DNA of 64,000 nucleotides from an uncultured Macellibacteroides sp. GTDB lineage: Bacteria > Bacteroidota > Bacteroidia > Bacteroidales > Tannerellaceae. The translations under genes were made by a program, and so were the position numbers. Positions 1-8,923 of this stretch are shown one piece after another (within the stretch, counting starts at the first letter, position 1; each line of letters begins with the position of its first letter). The DNA lies in the NCBI RefSeq assembly GCF_963667135.1, contig NZ_OY762974.1, positions 2,418,001 to 2,482,000 of the forward strand, read 5' to 3'. The notes beneath the pieces were generated by a model. It saw only the letters and a program-made list of their open reading frames with translations. It did no database searches and was not told the origin of the DNA.

Positions 1-946
1 GATCGGCTCCCCCTTCTTTATGTGGACCATTGTCGCTTGTGAAAACAATCAGCGTGTTGTCGTATAAACCAAGTTTTTTCAGTTTAGTCACAACCTGACC
101 TACATATACATCCAAGCGGTAAACCATTGCCGCAAATGTGGCGCGAGGATATACCTGAGAGCAATATCCGCCTTTTCGGAATGCCGGACCTGCATCAATT
201 CCCTTGTAAGGGGTTTCGGGGTACATGCCTCTGAATTTTTTAATAATACTGTCTTCCGGAACAATTAGTTCGGCGTGGGGAAGCACATAAGGTAAAAACA
301 AGAAGAAGTTTTCATTTTTGTTCTTGTCTATAAATTCAAGCGCTTTCTCCTGAATCATATCTTGTGTATAGGAACCAAAGCCTCCGTTTTGGTTTTCGGG
401 TAGATCAATTCGTTTATCGTTTTCCCACAAGTGGTCTGCATAATAATTATGCGCAAGCAACTGGCAGTTATATCCGTAAAAATTATCTATACCTTGTTTG
501 TTTGGATCTCCTTCGGATCCGGGCGATCCAAGACCCCATTTACCAAAAGCTCCGGTTGCGTATCCTGCCTGTTTAAAAATAGAAAACATGGTTTGTGTTC
601 CTTCAGGGAGAGCGAATTGGCCTTCCGGCGCAATTTCTTTATTTCCTCTGATGGGGGTATGCCCGGTATGTAGCCCGGTAATAAGGCTTGAACGTGACGG
701 TGCGCTTACTGTAGTGCCCGAATAGCATTGCGTAAAACGTAAACCTTCCTGTGCAAGTTTGTCGATATTGGGAGTTCTGAATTTTTCCTGTCCGTAACAG
801 CTGAGGTCACCGTATCCCAGGTCGTCTGCAATAATAAAAACAACATTGGGGCGTTTGGGCTGACTTGATTTTTTATTATTTGCTGCATTTATGTAGGGAG
901 TAATGCAGGTTCCCGCAACAATCCCTGTAAGTAAAAGTGTTTTCAT
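1..946 (-). CDS. Sulfatase (arylsulfatase family), C-terminus cut off by the window edge
   Basis: About 315 residues are visible, reading leftward from an ATG at 946. The protein opens with a hydrophobic signal peptide and then has the sulfatase N-terminal strand NVVFIIADDLGYGDLSCYG, whose paired Asp residues bind the metal. The active-site signature reads SAPSR, i.e. the serine-type S-x-P-S-R; in this family the Ser is oxidised to formylglycine by a radical-SAM maturase (anSME), which is not in the window. Later blocks such as FGKWGLG, HAELIVPEDS and TSDNGPHKEGG are typical family elements. The enzyme is probably periplasmic and removes sulfate esters from host or algal glycans, but the substrate cannot be told. 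The 3' end and any sugar-utilisation neighbours lie outside the window. Confidence 0.93.
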   Translation of the reverse strand, partial: MKTLLLTGIVAGTCITPYINAANNKKSSQPKRPNVVFIIADDLGYGDLSCYGQEKFRTPNIDKLAQEGLRFTQCYSGTTVSAPSRSSLITGLHTGHTPIRGNKEIAPEGQFALPEGTQTMFSIFKQAGYATGAFGKWGLGSPGSEGDPNKQGIDNFYGYNCQLLAHNYYADHLWENDKRIDLPENQNGGFGSYTQDMIQEKALEFIDKNKNENFFLFLPYVLPHAELIVPEDSIIKKFRGMYPETPYKGIDAGPAFRKGGYCSQVYPRATFAAMVYRLDVYVGQVVTKLKKLGLYDNTLIVFTSDNGPHKEGGAD

Positions 947-1047
947 CCAATAATTGATTTAGTTTTGCAGACAAAAATAAGAAGAATTGTTAAGTTTCCG
1001 TGGGTTAAAATGAAAAAAGGCAGCTATTTGATAATAACTGCCTTTTG

Positions 1048-1120
1048 TGACCCGGGAGGGGCTCGAACCCTCGACCCATTGATTAAGAGTCAATTGCTCT
1101 ACCAGCTGAGCTACCGAGTC
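1048..1120 (-). tRNA. tRNA-Lys (anticodon CTT), copy 1
   Basis: The minus strand folds as a complete cloverleaf. A 7-bp acceptor stem (GACTCGG with CCGGGTC, one G-T pair) is followed by D arm, a 5-bp anticodon stem with loop CTCTTAA, and a T arm with TTCGAGC. The loop gives anticodon CTT, reading AAG (Lys). The discriminator base is A and CCA is not encoded. It lies 48 bp downstream of the second copy on the same strand and probably shares its transcript. The two copies differ by one base in the D loop. Confidence 0.96.
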
Positions 1121-1168
1121 TTTTACTGGTGAAATGCAAGTAAAATAAAGTTCGTCGTACATCTAAAG

Positions 1169-1241
1169 TGACCCGGGAGGGGCTCGAACCCTCGACCCAT
1201 TGATTAAGAGTCAATTGCTCTACCAACTGAGCTACCGAGTC
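1169..1241 (-). tRNA. tRNA-Lys (anticodon CTT), copy 2
   Basis: Same cloverleaf and anticodon CTT as the copy at 1048-1120, with AGTTGG instead of AGCTGG in the D region. It is the promoter-proximal copy: a good -33/-7 pair lies about 40-65 bp upstream on the minus strand. Confidence 0.96.
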
Positions 1242-1279
1242 TTATTTGTACGAGTTGCCTTCATTCCTGATTGCGGGTG

Positions 1280-1310
1280 CAAAGATACGGGATTTATTGT
1301 TATAGCCAAA
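1280..1310 (-). promoter_or_regulatory. Promoter of the tRNA-Lys pair
   Basis: On the minus strand there is a TTTG -33 box (1307-1310), then 19 bp, then TATCTTTG (1280-1287). This is the Bacteroidota primary sigma consensus TTTG-N19-TAnnTTTG. It sits about 40 bp upstream of the first tRNA-Lys. Confidence 0.75.
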
Positions 1311-1326
1311 CATTTTTCTTTTAAAA

Positions 1327-2130
1327 TCATTCGAATTCATATATTTCTGAAGGGGTTGTTCGCTTGAGAGCTGTAAGAGTTACGTCTTTTCCAACACGGA
1401 TTCCTTCTTCAAATAGGCGAATATCAATGGTTTTGCATGCAAGTTCCGGGTGATTGTTATCGCGGCTCAGGTGGCATAACCATATGTTTTTTAATTCGGG
1501 TGTATAATTTGTTGCAAGGTATTCTGCTGCTTCACGGTTGCTTAAATGTCCGGTAGGACTTGAAACCCGCTCTTTTAAAAAGGCTGGATAAGCCCCGAAT
1601 TGCAACATTTCTTCATCATAGTTTGCTTCAATAATCAAATGATTGGCCATAGACATATACTTACTTACTGTTTCGGTAATATGGCCTACATCGGTTGCAA
1701 ATGTAAACTTGTGTTTTCCGTAAACAATGTGGTAGCCAACATTATCCGTACTGTCATGAGGAACCTCAAAGGCTGTAATCGTAAAGTCTCTTATCATGAA
1801 AGGAACTTCTTTTTGAATAACCCTCCGCGAACCGTTTAGCGTTTCTTCGACGTACCTGCTATTGTCTATTCCCCGGTGAACATCCGCGGTTGTATATACA
1901 GGAAGGTACATTTTCTCACCTAAGTATCCAACCGTTTTGATGTGGTCGGCATGATCATGGGTAACAAGTACGGCAGCAATTTTAGATATATCTATATTGT
2001 TGTCTTTCAGAACTTTTTTGATTGTGCGAAAACTGATGCCTGCATCTATCAGGATCCCGAAATCCGGTGTTCCCAAATAGTAACAGTTTCCGCTGCTTCC
2101 ACTAGCTAAACTAATAAAAGATAGTTTCAT
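1327..2130 (-). CDS. MBL-fold metallo-hydrolase, YycJ/WalJ-like
   Basis: 267 residues from the chosen ATG. The family-typical N-terminus LSFISLASGSSGNCYYLG is followed by the metallo-beta-lactamase motif HDHADH, whose His and Asp residues bind two metals. A second His region (TDVGHITE) and SPTGHLSNREA also match. YycJ-type enzymes are predicted exonucleases or phosphodiesterases; the substrate is not shown by the sequence. The start at 2130 keeps the conserved MKLSF start. An upstream ATG at 2145 has the purine-rich AGAGAAG in front of it and would add five residues. The gene lies 42 bp after ansA on the same strand and is probably cotranscribed with it. Confidence 0.85.
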   Translation of the reverse strand: MKLSFISLASGSSGNCYYLGTPDFGILIDAGISFRTIKKVLKDNNIDISKIAAVLVTHDHADHIKTVGYLGEKMYLPVYTTADVHRGIDNSRYVEETLNGSRRVIQKEVPFMIRDFTITAFEVPHDSTDNVGYHIVYGKHKFTFATDVGHITETVSKYMSMANHLIIEANYDEEMLQFGAYPAFLKERVSSPTGHLSNREAAEYLATNYTPELKNIWLCHLSRDNNHPELACKTIDIRLFEEGIRVGKDVTLTALKRTTPSEIYEFE

Positions 2131-2172
2131 ATTTATATTATGCATCACTGCTTCTCTTTAATCAATCTGTAA

Positions 2173-3228
2173 TCATCGTAAAGATTCGGGTATGGTAATT
2201 TCTCCTATAAGAGAACAATTCATGTGTTCTTTTATTTCTTCAGGAGTAAGTCCATGTCCGAACAGAAACATCAATTTGGCAACAGCACTTTCTGTCGTAC
2301 TGTCGAATCCGCTTATAACACCGGCTTCCAATAATTTGTGTCCGGTTTCATAACGATGCATCTCAACGCTACCTGCACTGCACTGGGTTATGTTCACAAT
2401 TACTATACCACGGTCTACTGCATCTTTAAGCATTTTGAGGAACCATTCCTGACTGGGAGCATTTCCACTTCCAAAAGTTTCCATAACAATTCCTTTTATA
2501 CCAGGAATATTAAGAATGCTTTCTATTACCAAGGGAGAAATCCCGGGGAAAAGTTTCAGAATGGCAATATTTCTGTCTAGCAGAAAATGCGGTTTAAGCG
2601 GCTTGCGTGAAATGGGATGATATATCTGTCTGTCGTCATATTTAATGTAGATACCCGCATGTGCTAAAACCGGATAGTTGTAAGACCGGAACGCATTAAA
2701 GTGATCTGCATTAATTTTACTTGTTCGGTTGCCTCGCATTAGGTCATTCTCAAAGAAAATGCAAACTTCAGGTACTATAGGCTGACCGTTTTCCTTTGCT
2801 GCTGCAATCTCGATGGCTGTAATCAGATTTTCTTTTCCATCTGTCCGAAGCATGCCAATTGGAAGCTGAGAACCTGTAAGAATAACAGGCTTGTTTAGAT
2901 TTTCCAGCATGAAGCTTAATGCCGATGCTGTGAATGACATGGTGTCTGTCCCGTGAAGGACCACAAATCCATCGTATATATTATAATTATCAGCAATTAT
3001 CTTCACGATTTTTGTCCATGATTCCGGACCCATTTCAGATGAATCCATTGGTGGATCAAATTGGATGGTAGAAACGCCATATCCGAGTTTCTTTAACTCT
3101 GGCATATGTTCTTTAAGATGCTGGAAATTAAATGATTCGAGAACGCCTGTTTCAGAGTTTTCGATCATACCAATTGTTCCCCCAGTATATATTAAAAGGA
3201 TGGAAGCCTTATCTTGCTGCGTGATCAT
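2173..3228 (-). CDS. ansA: Type I L-asparaginase
   Basis: 351 residues, the usual length for cytoplasmic type I asparaginases; there is no signal peptide. The first catalytic Thr lies in TGGTIG near residue 15, and the Thr-Asp pair in HGTDTM near residue 94. The Lys-containing stretch LRTDGKENLITA is also present. The enzyme hydrolyses asparagine to aspartate and ammonia. It is the first gene of a probable two-gene operon with the MBL hydrolase. A minus-strand TATCTTTG box lies about 30 bp upstream. Confidence 0.93.
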   Translation of the reverse strand: MITQQDKASILLIYTGGTIGMIENSETGVLESFNFQHLKEHMPELKKLGYGVSTIQFDPPMDSSEMGPESWTKIVKIIADNYNIYDGFVVLHGTDTMSFTASALSFMLENLNKPVILTGSQLPIGMLRTDGKENLITAIEIAAAKENGQPIVPEVCIFFENDLMRGNRTSKINADHFNAFRSYNYPVLAHAGIYIKYDDRQIYHPISRKPLKPHFLLDRNIAILKLFPGISPLVIESILNIPGIKGIVMETFGSGNAPSQEWFLKMLKDAVDRGIVIVNITQCSAGSVEMHRYETGHKLLEAGVISGFDSTTESAVAKLMFLFGHGLTPEEIKEHMNCSLIGEITIPESLR

Positions 3229-3255
3229 AATGTGAAGCTTGAACGATATTGCTTA

Positions 3256-3263
3256 CAAAGATA
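3256..3263 (-). promoter_or_regulatory. -7 box of the ansA promoter
   Basis: TATCTTTG on the minus strand fits TAnnTTTG and lies 28 bp before the ansA ATG. No clear TTTG is seen at the right distance upstream, so this rests on the -7 box alone. Confidence 0.5.
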
Positions 3264-3277
3264 CTATTTTTTCTCGA

Positions 3278-3892
3278 TTAACTTTCTTCCCCTTTTAATA
3301 CTGGAACACTAATGTGATATTTTACGGCAATTATCCGGGTAAGGAATACACTTACTGCTGTGATAAATTGAATTATCGGCGACGATAATCCCGTAAATGT
3401 ACAGAGGTAATAAATTATTCCTCCCAGTACGCAGGCAAGGGCGTAAATATCTTTTCTGAAAATAAGAGGGACTTCATTAATTAAAATATCACGTAACATT
3501 CCCCCAAAAGATCCGGTTATGGTCCCCATTACAATGGCAACCCACATAGGAAACCCAAATTCAAGTGTTTTTACTATGCCGACAACGGCAAAAAGACCAA
3601 GTCCAATAGCATCAAATATGAAAAATGTGTTGGTTAGTCTGATTACAAATTTTCGAAAAATGATTACAAACAGGAGGGCTAGTGCAGATACTGTAAGGTA
3701 GGATGTCTGTTCCATCCAGAAAGGTGTTGCGTTAAGTAAAATATCGCGTAAAGTTCCACCGCCCACTGCCGTAACCAGACCGATTACGTAGGCACCAAAC
3801 CAGTCAAATTTCTTGGCAGAAGCCAGGCGAATGCCGCTAATGGCAAAGGCGAAAGTCCCTGAGTAATCACAAAGGGTAATGAAATCTATCAT
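3278..3892 (-). CDS. TRIC-like (UPF0126/YicG) membrane protein
   Basis: 204 residues with about seven hydrophobic segments. It contains the two glycine-rich repeats of the UPF0126 family: GLVTAVGGGTLRDILL near residue 40 and TGSFGGMLRDILINEVPLIF near residue 125. Prokaryotic members of this family have been shown to form trimeric cation (K+) channels in the inner membrane. It is a single gene with its own start, not obviously part of the ansA operon. Confidence 0.88.
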   Translation of the reverse strand: MIDFITLCDYSGTFAFAISGIRLASAKKFDWFGAYVIGLVTAVGGGTLRDILLNATPFWMEQTSYLTVSALALLFVIIFRKFVIRLTNTFFIFDAIGLGLFAVVGIVKTLEFGFPMWVAIVMGTITGSFGGMLRDILINEVPLIFRKDIYALACVLGGIIYYLCTFTGLSSPIIQFITAVSVFLTRIIAVKYHISVPVLKGEES

Positions 3893-4083
3893 TTTGTTGT
3901 TGCGTTATTGTGTTTTTTGTTTGCAAAAGTAACTATATTTTAGATGCGAATCGTACAGATATATGTAAGAATGTAACTTATTTAAAAATTGGAAGTGCTT
4001 TTGTCATTCTTTTGTGATGAGTTTTTTGTCAATAAATGTTATATATATATAGGTTCGCGGCTAATAGTAAACCAGGAATAAAA

Positions 4084-5559
4084 ATGAAGAAATGGTTCAT
4101 AATCATTCTGTTGCTGAGCGTTTTTATTCAGGAATTAAGATCACAGCAGCTTTTAAGGTCAGATTTGCCTGACTATAAGGAAGACTCGATCTGCTTTCTG
4201 CCGAAAAGACCATGGGTGGCGGCTACAGAAATCTGGGGATTGAATATGCTTGTATGGATGGGAAATCGTTACATCGCCAATCAACCCTATGCTTATATTG
4301 ATTTTACTACGATCAAAGATAATTTTAAAACTGCGCCTGTTTGGGATACCGATTTGTTTTCGACAAATATGATTGCTCATCCTTACCAAGGGGGGCTTTA
4401 TTATAACGCTGCCAGAAGTAGCGGTTATAATGTGTGGCAATCGGCAGCGTTTAATGTTGCAGGGAATTTTATGTGGGAATATTTTATGGAAAACGAATAT
4501 CCTTCCATAAATGATATGTTTACAACTACGTTTGCCGGCGTTGAATTGGGTGAAATAAGCTTTCGTCTTTCCGATTTATTTATCGACGACCGTTCCACTG
4601 GCTCCGAGAGGATTGGAAGAGAGGTTCTTGTCTCCCTGGTTTCACCCATGCGCGGATTTAACCGTCTTATTTCTGGTGATTCATGGAAACGACGTTCGTT
4701 TAAAGGTCGGTCTGTCCGATCTGTTCCTGTTGTTTTTGGGGCCAATCTGGGCCCCCGCTTTTTTACTGAACAGAATAATCTAAATAAGGGAAGCATGAGC
4801 ATGCAATTGAATTTTTATGTAGATTACGGTGATGCTTTAAGTGAAGAAGGGTTTTTACTGTACGATTGGTTTAAGCTAAGGGCAGGTTTTGACTTTTTTT
4901 CTTACGAACCTTTGCTGAACTATGTGAATGTGATTGGTGCTTTATGGGGGAAGCCGATTTGGAATAGGGGAGGTCAAACGATTTCAATGGGCGTGTTTCA
5001 ACACTTTGATTATTACGATTCTCAATTATCTTCTAAAAGTGTAGTAAATGTTCGACCTTATCATACATCCGAAGTAGCCGCTTTTGGATTAGGAATCTTA
5101 TACGGCAACCCTGCGGTTAAATTTGATAAAGTAGATTTTTATGCCAATTTCTATTTGACTGGTATAGCGCTGGGAACCAGTGTCTCTGATTATATGAAAG
5201 TTGGAGAGCGTGATTATAATATGGGAAGCGGATATAGTCTGAAGTTCTCTTCGAAATTAACTTACAATAAACATTGGTCAATATCGATAAATTTTGAAAA
5301 TTATCATATCTATTCATGGAAAGGATACAGCCCTGATTTGGATCTGGACGCCGTAGATCCCAGAACTTTTAATTATCAGGGAGATAAAAGTAATTCCTGT
5401 TTATCTGTATTATCAACGAACTTTGTATATAATTCTTCTCATAAATGGAACATAGCTTTAAGTAACAGCAGGTTTTTACGTAAAACAAATTATAAATATG
5501 AACCAGATATTGGCTATTCAACTTTTGATTTGATGTTAAGTTTGGGAATTCAACTCTAA
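4084..5559 (+). CDS. DUF3943 outer-membrane-associated protein, first of a tandem pair
   Basis: 491 residues from the ATG at 4084, chosen because it gives a clean signal peptide (MKKWFIIILLLSVFIQ, then a cut near RSQ). The DUF3943 core is recognisable from PWVAATEIWGLNMLVW through WDTDLFSTNMIAHPYQG, FMWEYFMENEYPSIND and LSDLFIDDRSTGSERIGRE. The C-terminal half alternates aromatic and polar residues and ends in LSLGIQL, consistent with a beta barrel. Function is unknown for the family; an outer-membrane place is inferred. The next gene is a close paralogue. Confidence 0.85.
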   Translation: MKKWFIIILLLSVFIQELRSQQLLRSDLPDYKEDSICFLPKRPWVAATEIWGLNMLVWMGNRYIANQPYAYIDFTTIKDNFKTAPVWDTDLFSTNMIAHPYQGGLYYNAARSSGYNVWQSAAFNVAGNFMWEYFMENEYPSINDMFTTTFAGVELGEISFRLSDLFIDDRSTGSERIGREVLVSLVSPMRGFNRLISGDSWKRRSFKGRSVRSVPVVFGANLGPRFFTEQNNLNKGSMSMQLNFYVDYGDALSEEGFLLYDWFKLRAGFDFFSYEPLLNYVNVIGALWGKPIWNRGGQTISMGVFQHFDYYDSQLSSKSVVNVRPYHTSEVAAFGLGILYGNPAVKFDKVDFYANFYLTGIALGTSVSDYMKVGERDYNMGSGYSLKFSSKLTYNKHWSISINFENYHIYSWKGYSPDLDLDAVDPRTFNYQGDKSNSCLSVLSTNFVYNSSHKWNIALSNSRFLRKTNYKYEPDIGYSTFDLMLSLGIQL

Positions 5560-5620
5560 GAGATGTGTTTTTATCTATATTTGATTTAAACCAAACCAAC
5601 ATAAATATGTTATTATGATA

Positions 5621-5628
5621 TATCTTTG
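5621..5628 (+). promoter_or_regulatory. -7 box between the two DUF3943 genes
   Basis: TATCTTTG, 75 bp before the ATG of the second DUF3943 gene. It suggests that the second gene has its own promoter although the two lie in tandem. No good -33 box is seen. Confidence 0.45.
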
Positions 5629-5702
5629 CACACTAATTAACCCTGTTATCCGGTTGTATGGATGTGTCTCATCAATATGGAGAGTATTAATTTGGAGTGA
5701 AA

Positions 5703-7178
5703 ATGAAGAAATACCCTATAATTCTTTTATTGATAGTTTGTTTTGCCCAAAGTGCAAAATGTCAGCAGTTTCCTCAAATGGATTCGCGCAAATATATAAG
5801 TGATACGATTCGGATTTTACCCAGCCAGCCATGGCTGGCTGCGTCAGAAGTTTTTGGTGTGAATATGTCTATATGGGGTGTGGATCGTTATATCGCCAAG
5901 GCAGAATTTGCCTATATTGATTTCAATACCATTAAAAATAATTTTAAGAAAGGACCAGTCTGGGATACGGATATGTTTTCTACCAATCTGGTGGCGCATC
6001 CTTATCACGGCTCACTGTATTTCAATGCAGCCCGAAGTAATGGAATGAATTTCTGGCAGTCTGTACCCTACAATGCAGCCGGAAGTTTTATGTGGGAGTT
6101 CTTTATGGAAAATGAATCTCCTTCCATCAACGATTTAATTTCTACTACTTTTGGAGGAGCTGAATTTGGAGAGATAACATTTCGTCTTTCCGATCTATTT
6201 ATAGATGATCGTACATCAGGCGTTGAACGTGTAGGACGTGAGATTTTAACGGGACTTATTTCTCCTATCAGAGGAATAAACCGACTTATTACAGGTGATT
6301 CGTGGAGATATCGTTCTACAAAAGGTCGTTCGTTTCGATCAGTTCCAGTCAATTTAATTCTTAATCTTGGCCCTCGTTTCCTTGCAGAACAAGAAAACTC
6401 TAAAAATGGAACTCTAGGAATGCATTTATCCATGCAGTTAAATTATGGAGACCCATTTAATGATGATTTTTATTCTCCCTATGAATGGTTTCATCTCCGG
6501 GCTGGCGTTGATGTATTATCAGATCAACCTTTTATTAATCAGGTGAACGCCATTGGGGCTTTGTGGGGGAAAACAGTCTGGACCAAAGGAAACAGAGCGC
6601 TTACTGCGGGGGTGTTTCAACATTTGGATTACTATGATTCGCAACTGTCTGCCGGAAGCAAATTGGAAGTAGCTCCATATAGAATATCTGAAGCGGTAGC
6701 TTTGGGTGGCGGATTGCTTTATAAGCAGTCGGCCGATAAAAACGATGTAGTGGATTCTTATGCAGAATTCTATCTAAACGGAATTGTTCTGGGGGCCAGT
6801 GTATCAGATTATATGAAGGTTGACGACCGGGATTATAACATGGGTAGCGGATACAGTTTAAAGTTTTCGTCAGGATTAACCTACCTAAAAAGATGGTCGT
6901 TTCTGCTGGATCTTGAAAATTACCATATTTTTACATGGAAGGGGTATGATACGTCTGTAGACTGGAGTACGGTTGATCCGGAAACATTAAACGTGCAAGG
7001 CGATAAAAGCAATGCACGTTTAACTGTATTTACAACAAAACTGATTTATAATTCTCCGAAAAAGTGGAACCTTACATTAAGTAACCGATACTTTACACGT
7101 AGAACGAATTACGCGTATTACCCGGATGTACAACATTCCACCTACGATATAATGTTAAGTCTGGGTGTCCGGATTTAA
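5703..7178 (+). CDS. DUF3943 outer-membrane-associated protein, second of a tandem pair
   Basis: 491 residues from the ATG at 5703; a GTG two codons upstream is possible but the paralogue supports ATG-AAG-AAA. It has a signal peptide ending near SAKCQ. It matches the first copy block by block over its whole length (PWLAASEVFGVNM, DTDMFSTNLVAHPYHG, FMWEFFMENESPSIND, RLSDLFIDDR, DYMKVDDRDYNMGSGYSLKFSSGLTY), so this is an old local duplication. Its TAA stop overlaps the stop of the convergent ABC-F gene by four bases. Confidence 0.85.
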   Translation: MKKYPIILLLIVCFAQSAKCQQFPQMDSRKYISDTIRILPSQPWLAASEVFGVNMSIWGVDRYIAKAEFAYIDFNTIKNNFKKGPVWDTDMFSTNLVAHPYHGSLYFNAARSNGMNFWQSVPYNAAGSFMWEFFMENESPSINDLISTTFGGAEFGEITFRLSDLFIDDRTSGVERVGREILTGLISPIRGINRLITGDSWRYRSTKGRSFRSVPVNLILNLGPRFLAEQENSKNGTLGMHLSMQLNYGDPFNDDFYSPYEWFHLRAGVDVLSDQPFINQVNAIGALWGKTVWTKGNRALTAGVFQHLDYYDSQLSAGSKLEVAPYRISEAVALGGGLLYKQSADKNDVVDSYAEFYLNGIVLGASVSDYMKVDDRDYNMGSGYSLKFSSGLTYLKRWSFLLDLENYHIFTWKGYDTSVDWSTVDPETLNVQGDKSNARLTVFTTKLIYNSPKKWNLTLSNRYFTRRTNYAYYPDVQHSTYDIMLSLGVRI

Positions 7179-8812
7179 TTCGTTCGCTCCAATTCACGCA
7201 GATTGTCCATTTTCTTGTGTTGCAGAAATTCATAAATTCCTTCAAGGTGTTCTTTGACTTTCTTGTTGCCGAATTCATATACTTTGGTAACAAGTCCATC
7301 CAGAAAATCACGGTCGTGCGAAACGACAATAAGTGTTCCGTCGAAATCCTTTAAGGCACTTTTTAAAATGTCTTTTGTTTTCATATCCAGGTGATTGGTG
7401 GGCTCATCCAGAATCAAAAGGTTTACCGGCTCAAGCAATAACTTAATCATTGCCAGGCGGGTTCGTTCTCCTCCGGAGAGAACCTTCACTTTCTTCGTCG
7501 AATTTTCGCCTCCAAACATAAAGGCGCCTAGTAAGTCTCTGATCTTATTTCGGATATCACCCATTGCTACATCGTCTATTGTCTGGAAAACCGTAAGATT
7601 CTCGTCCAATAAAGAGGCCTGGTTTTGTGCAAAGTAACCAATCTTTACATTATGACCCAGTGTAAGCGTTCCGTCATAATCGATTTCTTTCATTATACAC
7701 TTTACCAGTGTTGATTTTCCTTCTCCGTTTTTTCCTACAAAGGCAATTTTATCTCCTCGTTCGATAGTGAGATTCGCATTTTCAAAAACGCTCTTATCTC
7801 CATATTTTTTAGTTACACCTTCAATGGTAACCGGATATGTTCCCGAACGGGGAGAAGGAGGGAACTTAAGACGCAGAGCCGATGTGTCTTCTTCGTCAAC
7901 TTCCAGCAACTCTAATTTCTCAAGCATTTTAACCCTGGACTGAACCTGAAGGGTTTTGGAGTAGGTTCCTTTAAATCGTTCAATGAATTCCTGCGTTTCC
8001 GCTATGAATTTCTGTTGTTCGTCGAATGCCTTTTGTTGCTGTTCGCGTCGTTCCAGACGCAAAGTGAGATAAGTGGAGTAGTTTACTTTATAATCGTAAA
8101 TTCTACCCATTGTTACCTCGATGGTGCGCGTGGTTATATGATCTACAAAGGCGCGGTCGTGACTAATTACTACCACAGCTTTGGCACTGTTGATCAGGAA
8201 TTCTTCCAGCCATAAAATAGATTCAATATCCAGATGATTTGTAGGCTCATCCAACAGTATCACGTCTGGTTTTTTTAGCAGAAGCTTTGCCAGTTCGATA
8301 CGCATGCGCCATCCTCCGCTAAAGTCGCTTGTTTGACGGTCGAAATCTTCCCGTTTGAAACCCAATCCCAGTAACGTTTTCTCTATGTCCGCATCATAAT
8401 TTGTTTCTTCAATGGAGTAGAACTTCTCGCTAAGAACAGATACACGCTCAATCAATTCATAATAAGCTTCGGAATCGTAGTCTGTTCTTGTTTCTAACTC
8501 CTTGTTAATAGCTTCTATTTCAGCTTCCATTGCATGAAGTTCGGAGAACGTCTGAGCTGTTTCTTCGAAAACTGTTCTGCCATCTTCTGTCATCAAATGT
8601 TGAGGAAGGTAAGCTATTACTGTATCTTTAGGTGATGAAACCTTTCCCCGGGAAGGTTCCCTTACGCCGGCGAGAATTTTTAGCAAAGTTGATTTGCCGG
8701 CTCCGTTCTTTCCCATCAGGGCGATACGGTCTTTTTCATTAATTACAAAGGATATATCTGCAAAAAGCGTGGAACCACTAAACTCTACCGTAAGTCCGTC
8801 TACTGAAATCAT
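7175..8812 (-). CDS. ABC-F family ATPase
   Basis: 545 residues with two ABC cassettes and no membrane segments. The Walker A motifs read GKNGAGKST (near residue 35) and GKNGEGKST (near 360). The signatures are SGGWRMRIELA and SGGERTRLAMIK, each followed by LLDEPTNHLD or ILDEPTNHLD. Between them lies the charged linker typical of ABC-F proteins (RREQQQKAFDEQQKFI). ABC-F proteins act on the ribosome, not in transport. This one resembles the housekeeping YbiT/YkpA type more than resistance proteins, but the subgroup is not certain. It is divergent from rpsP. Confidence 0.92.
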   Translation of the reverse strand: MISVDGLTVEFSGSTLFADISFVINEKDRIALMGKNGAGKSTLLKILAGVREPSRGKVSSPKDTVIAYLPQHLMTEDGRTVFEETAQTFSELHAMEAEIEAINKELETRTDYDSEAYYELIERVSVLSEKFYSIEETNYDADIEKTLLGLGFKREDFDRQTSDFSGGWRMRIELAKLLLKKPDVILLDEPTNHLDIESILWLEEFLINSAKAVVVISHDRAFVDHITTRTIEVTMGRIYDYKVNYSTYLTLRLERREQQQKAFDEQQKFIAETQEFIERFKGTYSKTLQVQSRVKMLEKLELLEVDEEDTSALRLKFPPSPRSGTYPVTIEGVTKKYGDKSVFENANLTIERGDKIAFVGKNGEGKSTLVKCIMKEIDYDGTLTLGHNVKIGYFAQNQASLLDENLTVFQTIDDVAMGDIRNKIRDLLGAFMFGGENSTKKVKVLSGGERTRLAMIKLLLEPVNLLILDEPTNHLDMKTKDILKSALKDFDGTLIVVSHDRDFLDGLVTKVYEFGNKKVKEHLEGIYEFLQHKKMDNLRELERTN

Positions 8813-8830
8813 AGTTATCTTTTAAAGTGA

Positions 8831-8887
8831 GGCGCAAAGATAGCCGTTTTATTTGGTAGAATAAAATAAAGCTGCTATCTTTGCGCC
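8831..8887. promoter_or_regulatory. Mirror-image divergent promoters of ABC-F and rpsP
   Basis: A perfect 13-bp inverted repeat, GGCGCAAAGATAG (8831-8843) and CTATCTTTGCGCC (8875-8887), contains a -7 box on each strand: TATCTTTG on minus at 8835-8842 and on plus at 8876-8883. For rpsP a TTTG -33 box lies at 8852-8855 with 20 bp spacing. The ABC-F -33 box is not clear. Confidence 0.65.
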
Positions 8888-8923
8888 GCTAATACAAACA
8901 GCTTAAATAATTTATTCAAGAAA

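Noticed and set aside
4425-4802. Antisense frames in both DUF3943 genes (also 6068-6433)
   Set aside because: Both mirror the same conserved sense block; no start signals.
7175-7178. Frame error at overlapping stops
   Set aside because: The TTAA shared by two convergent stop codons is normal; both proteins end as their families do.
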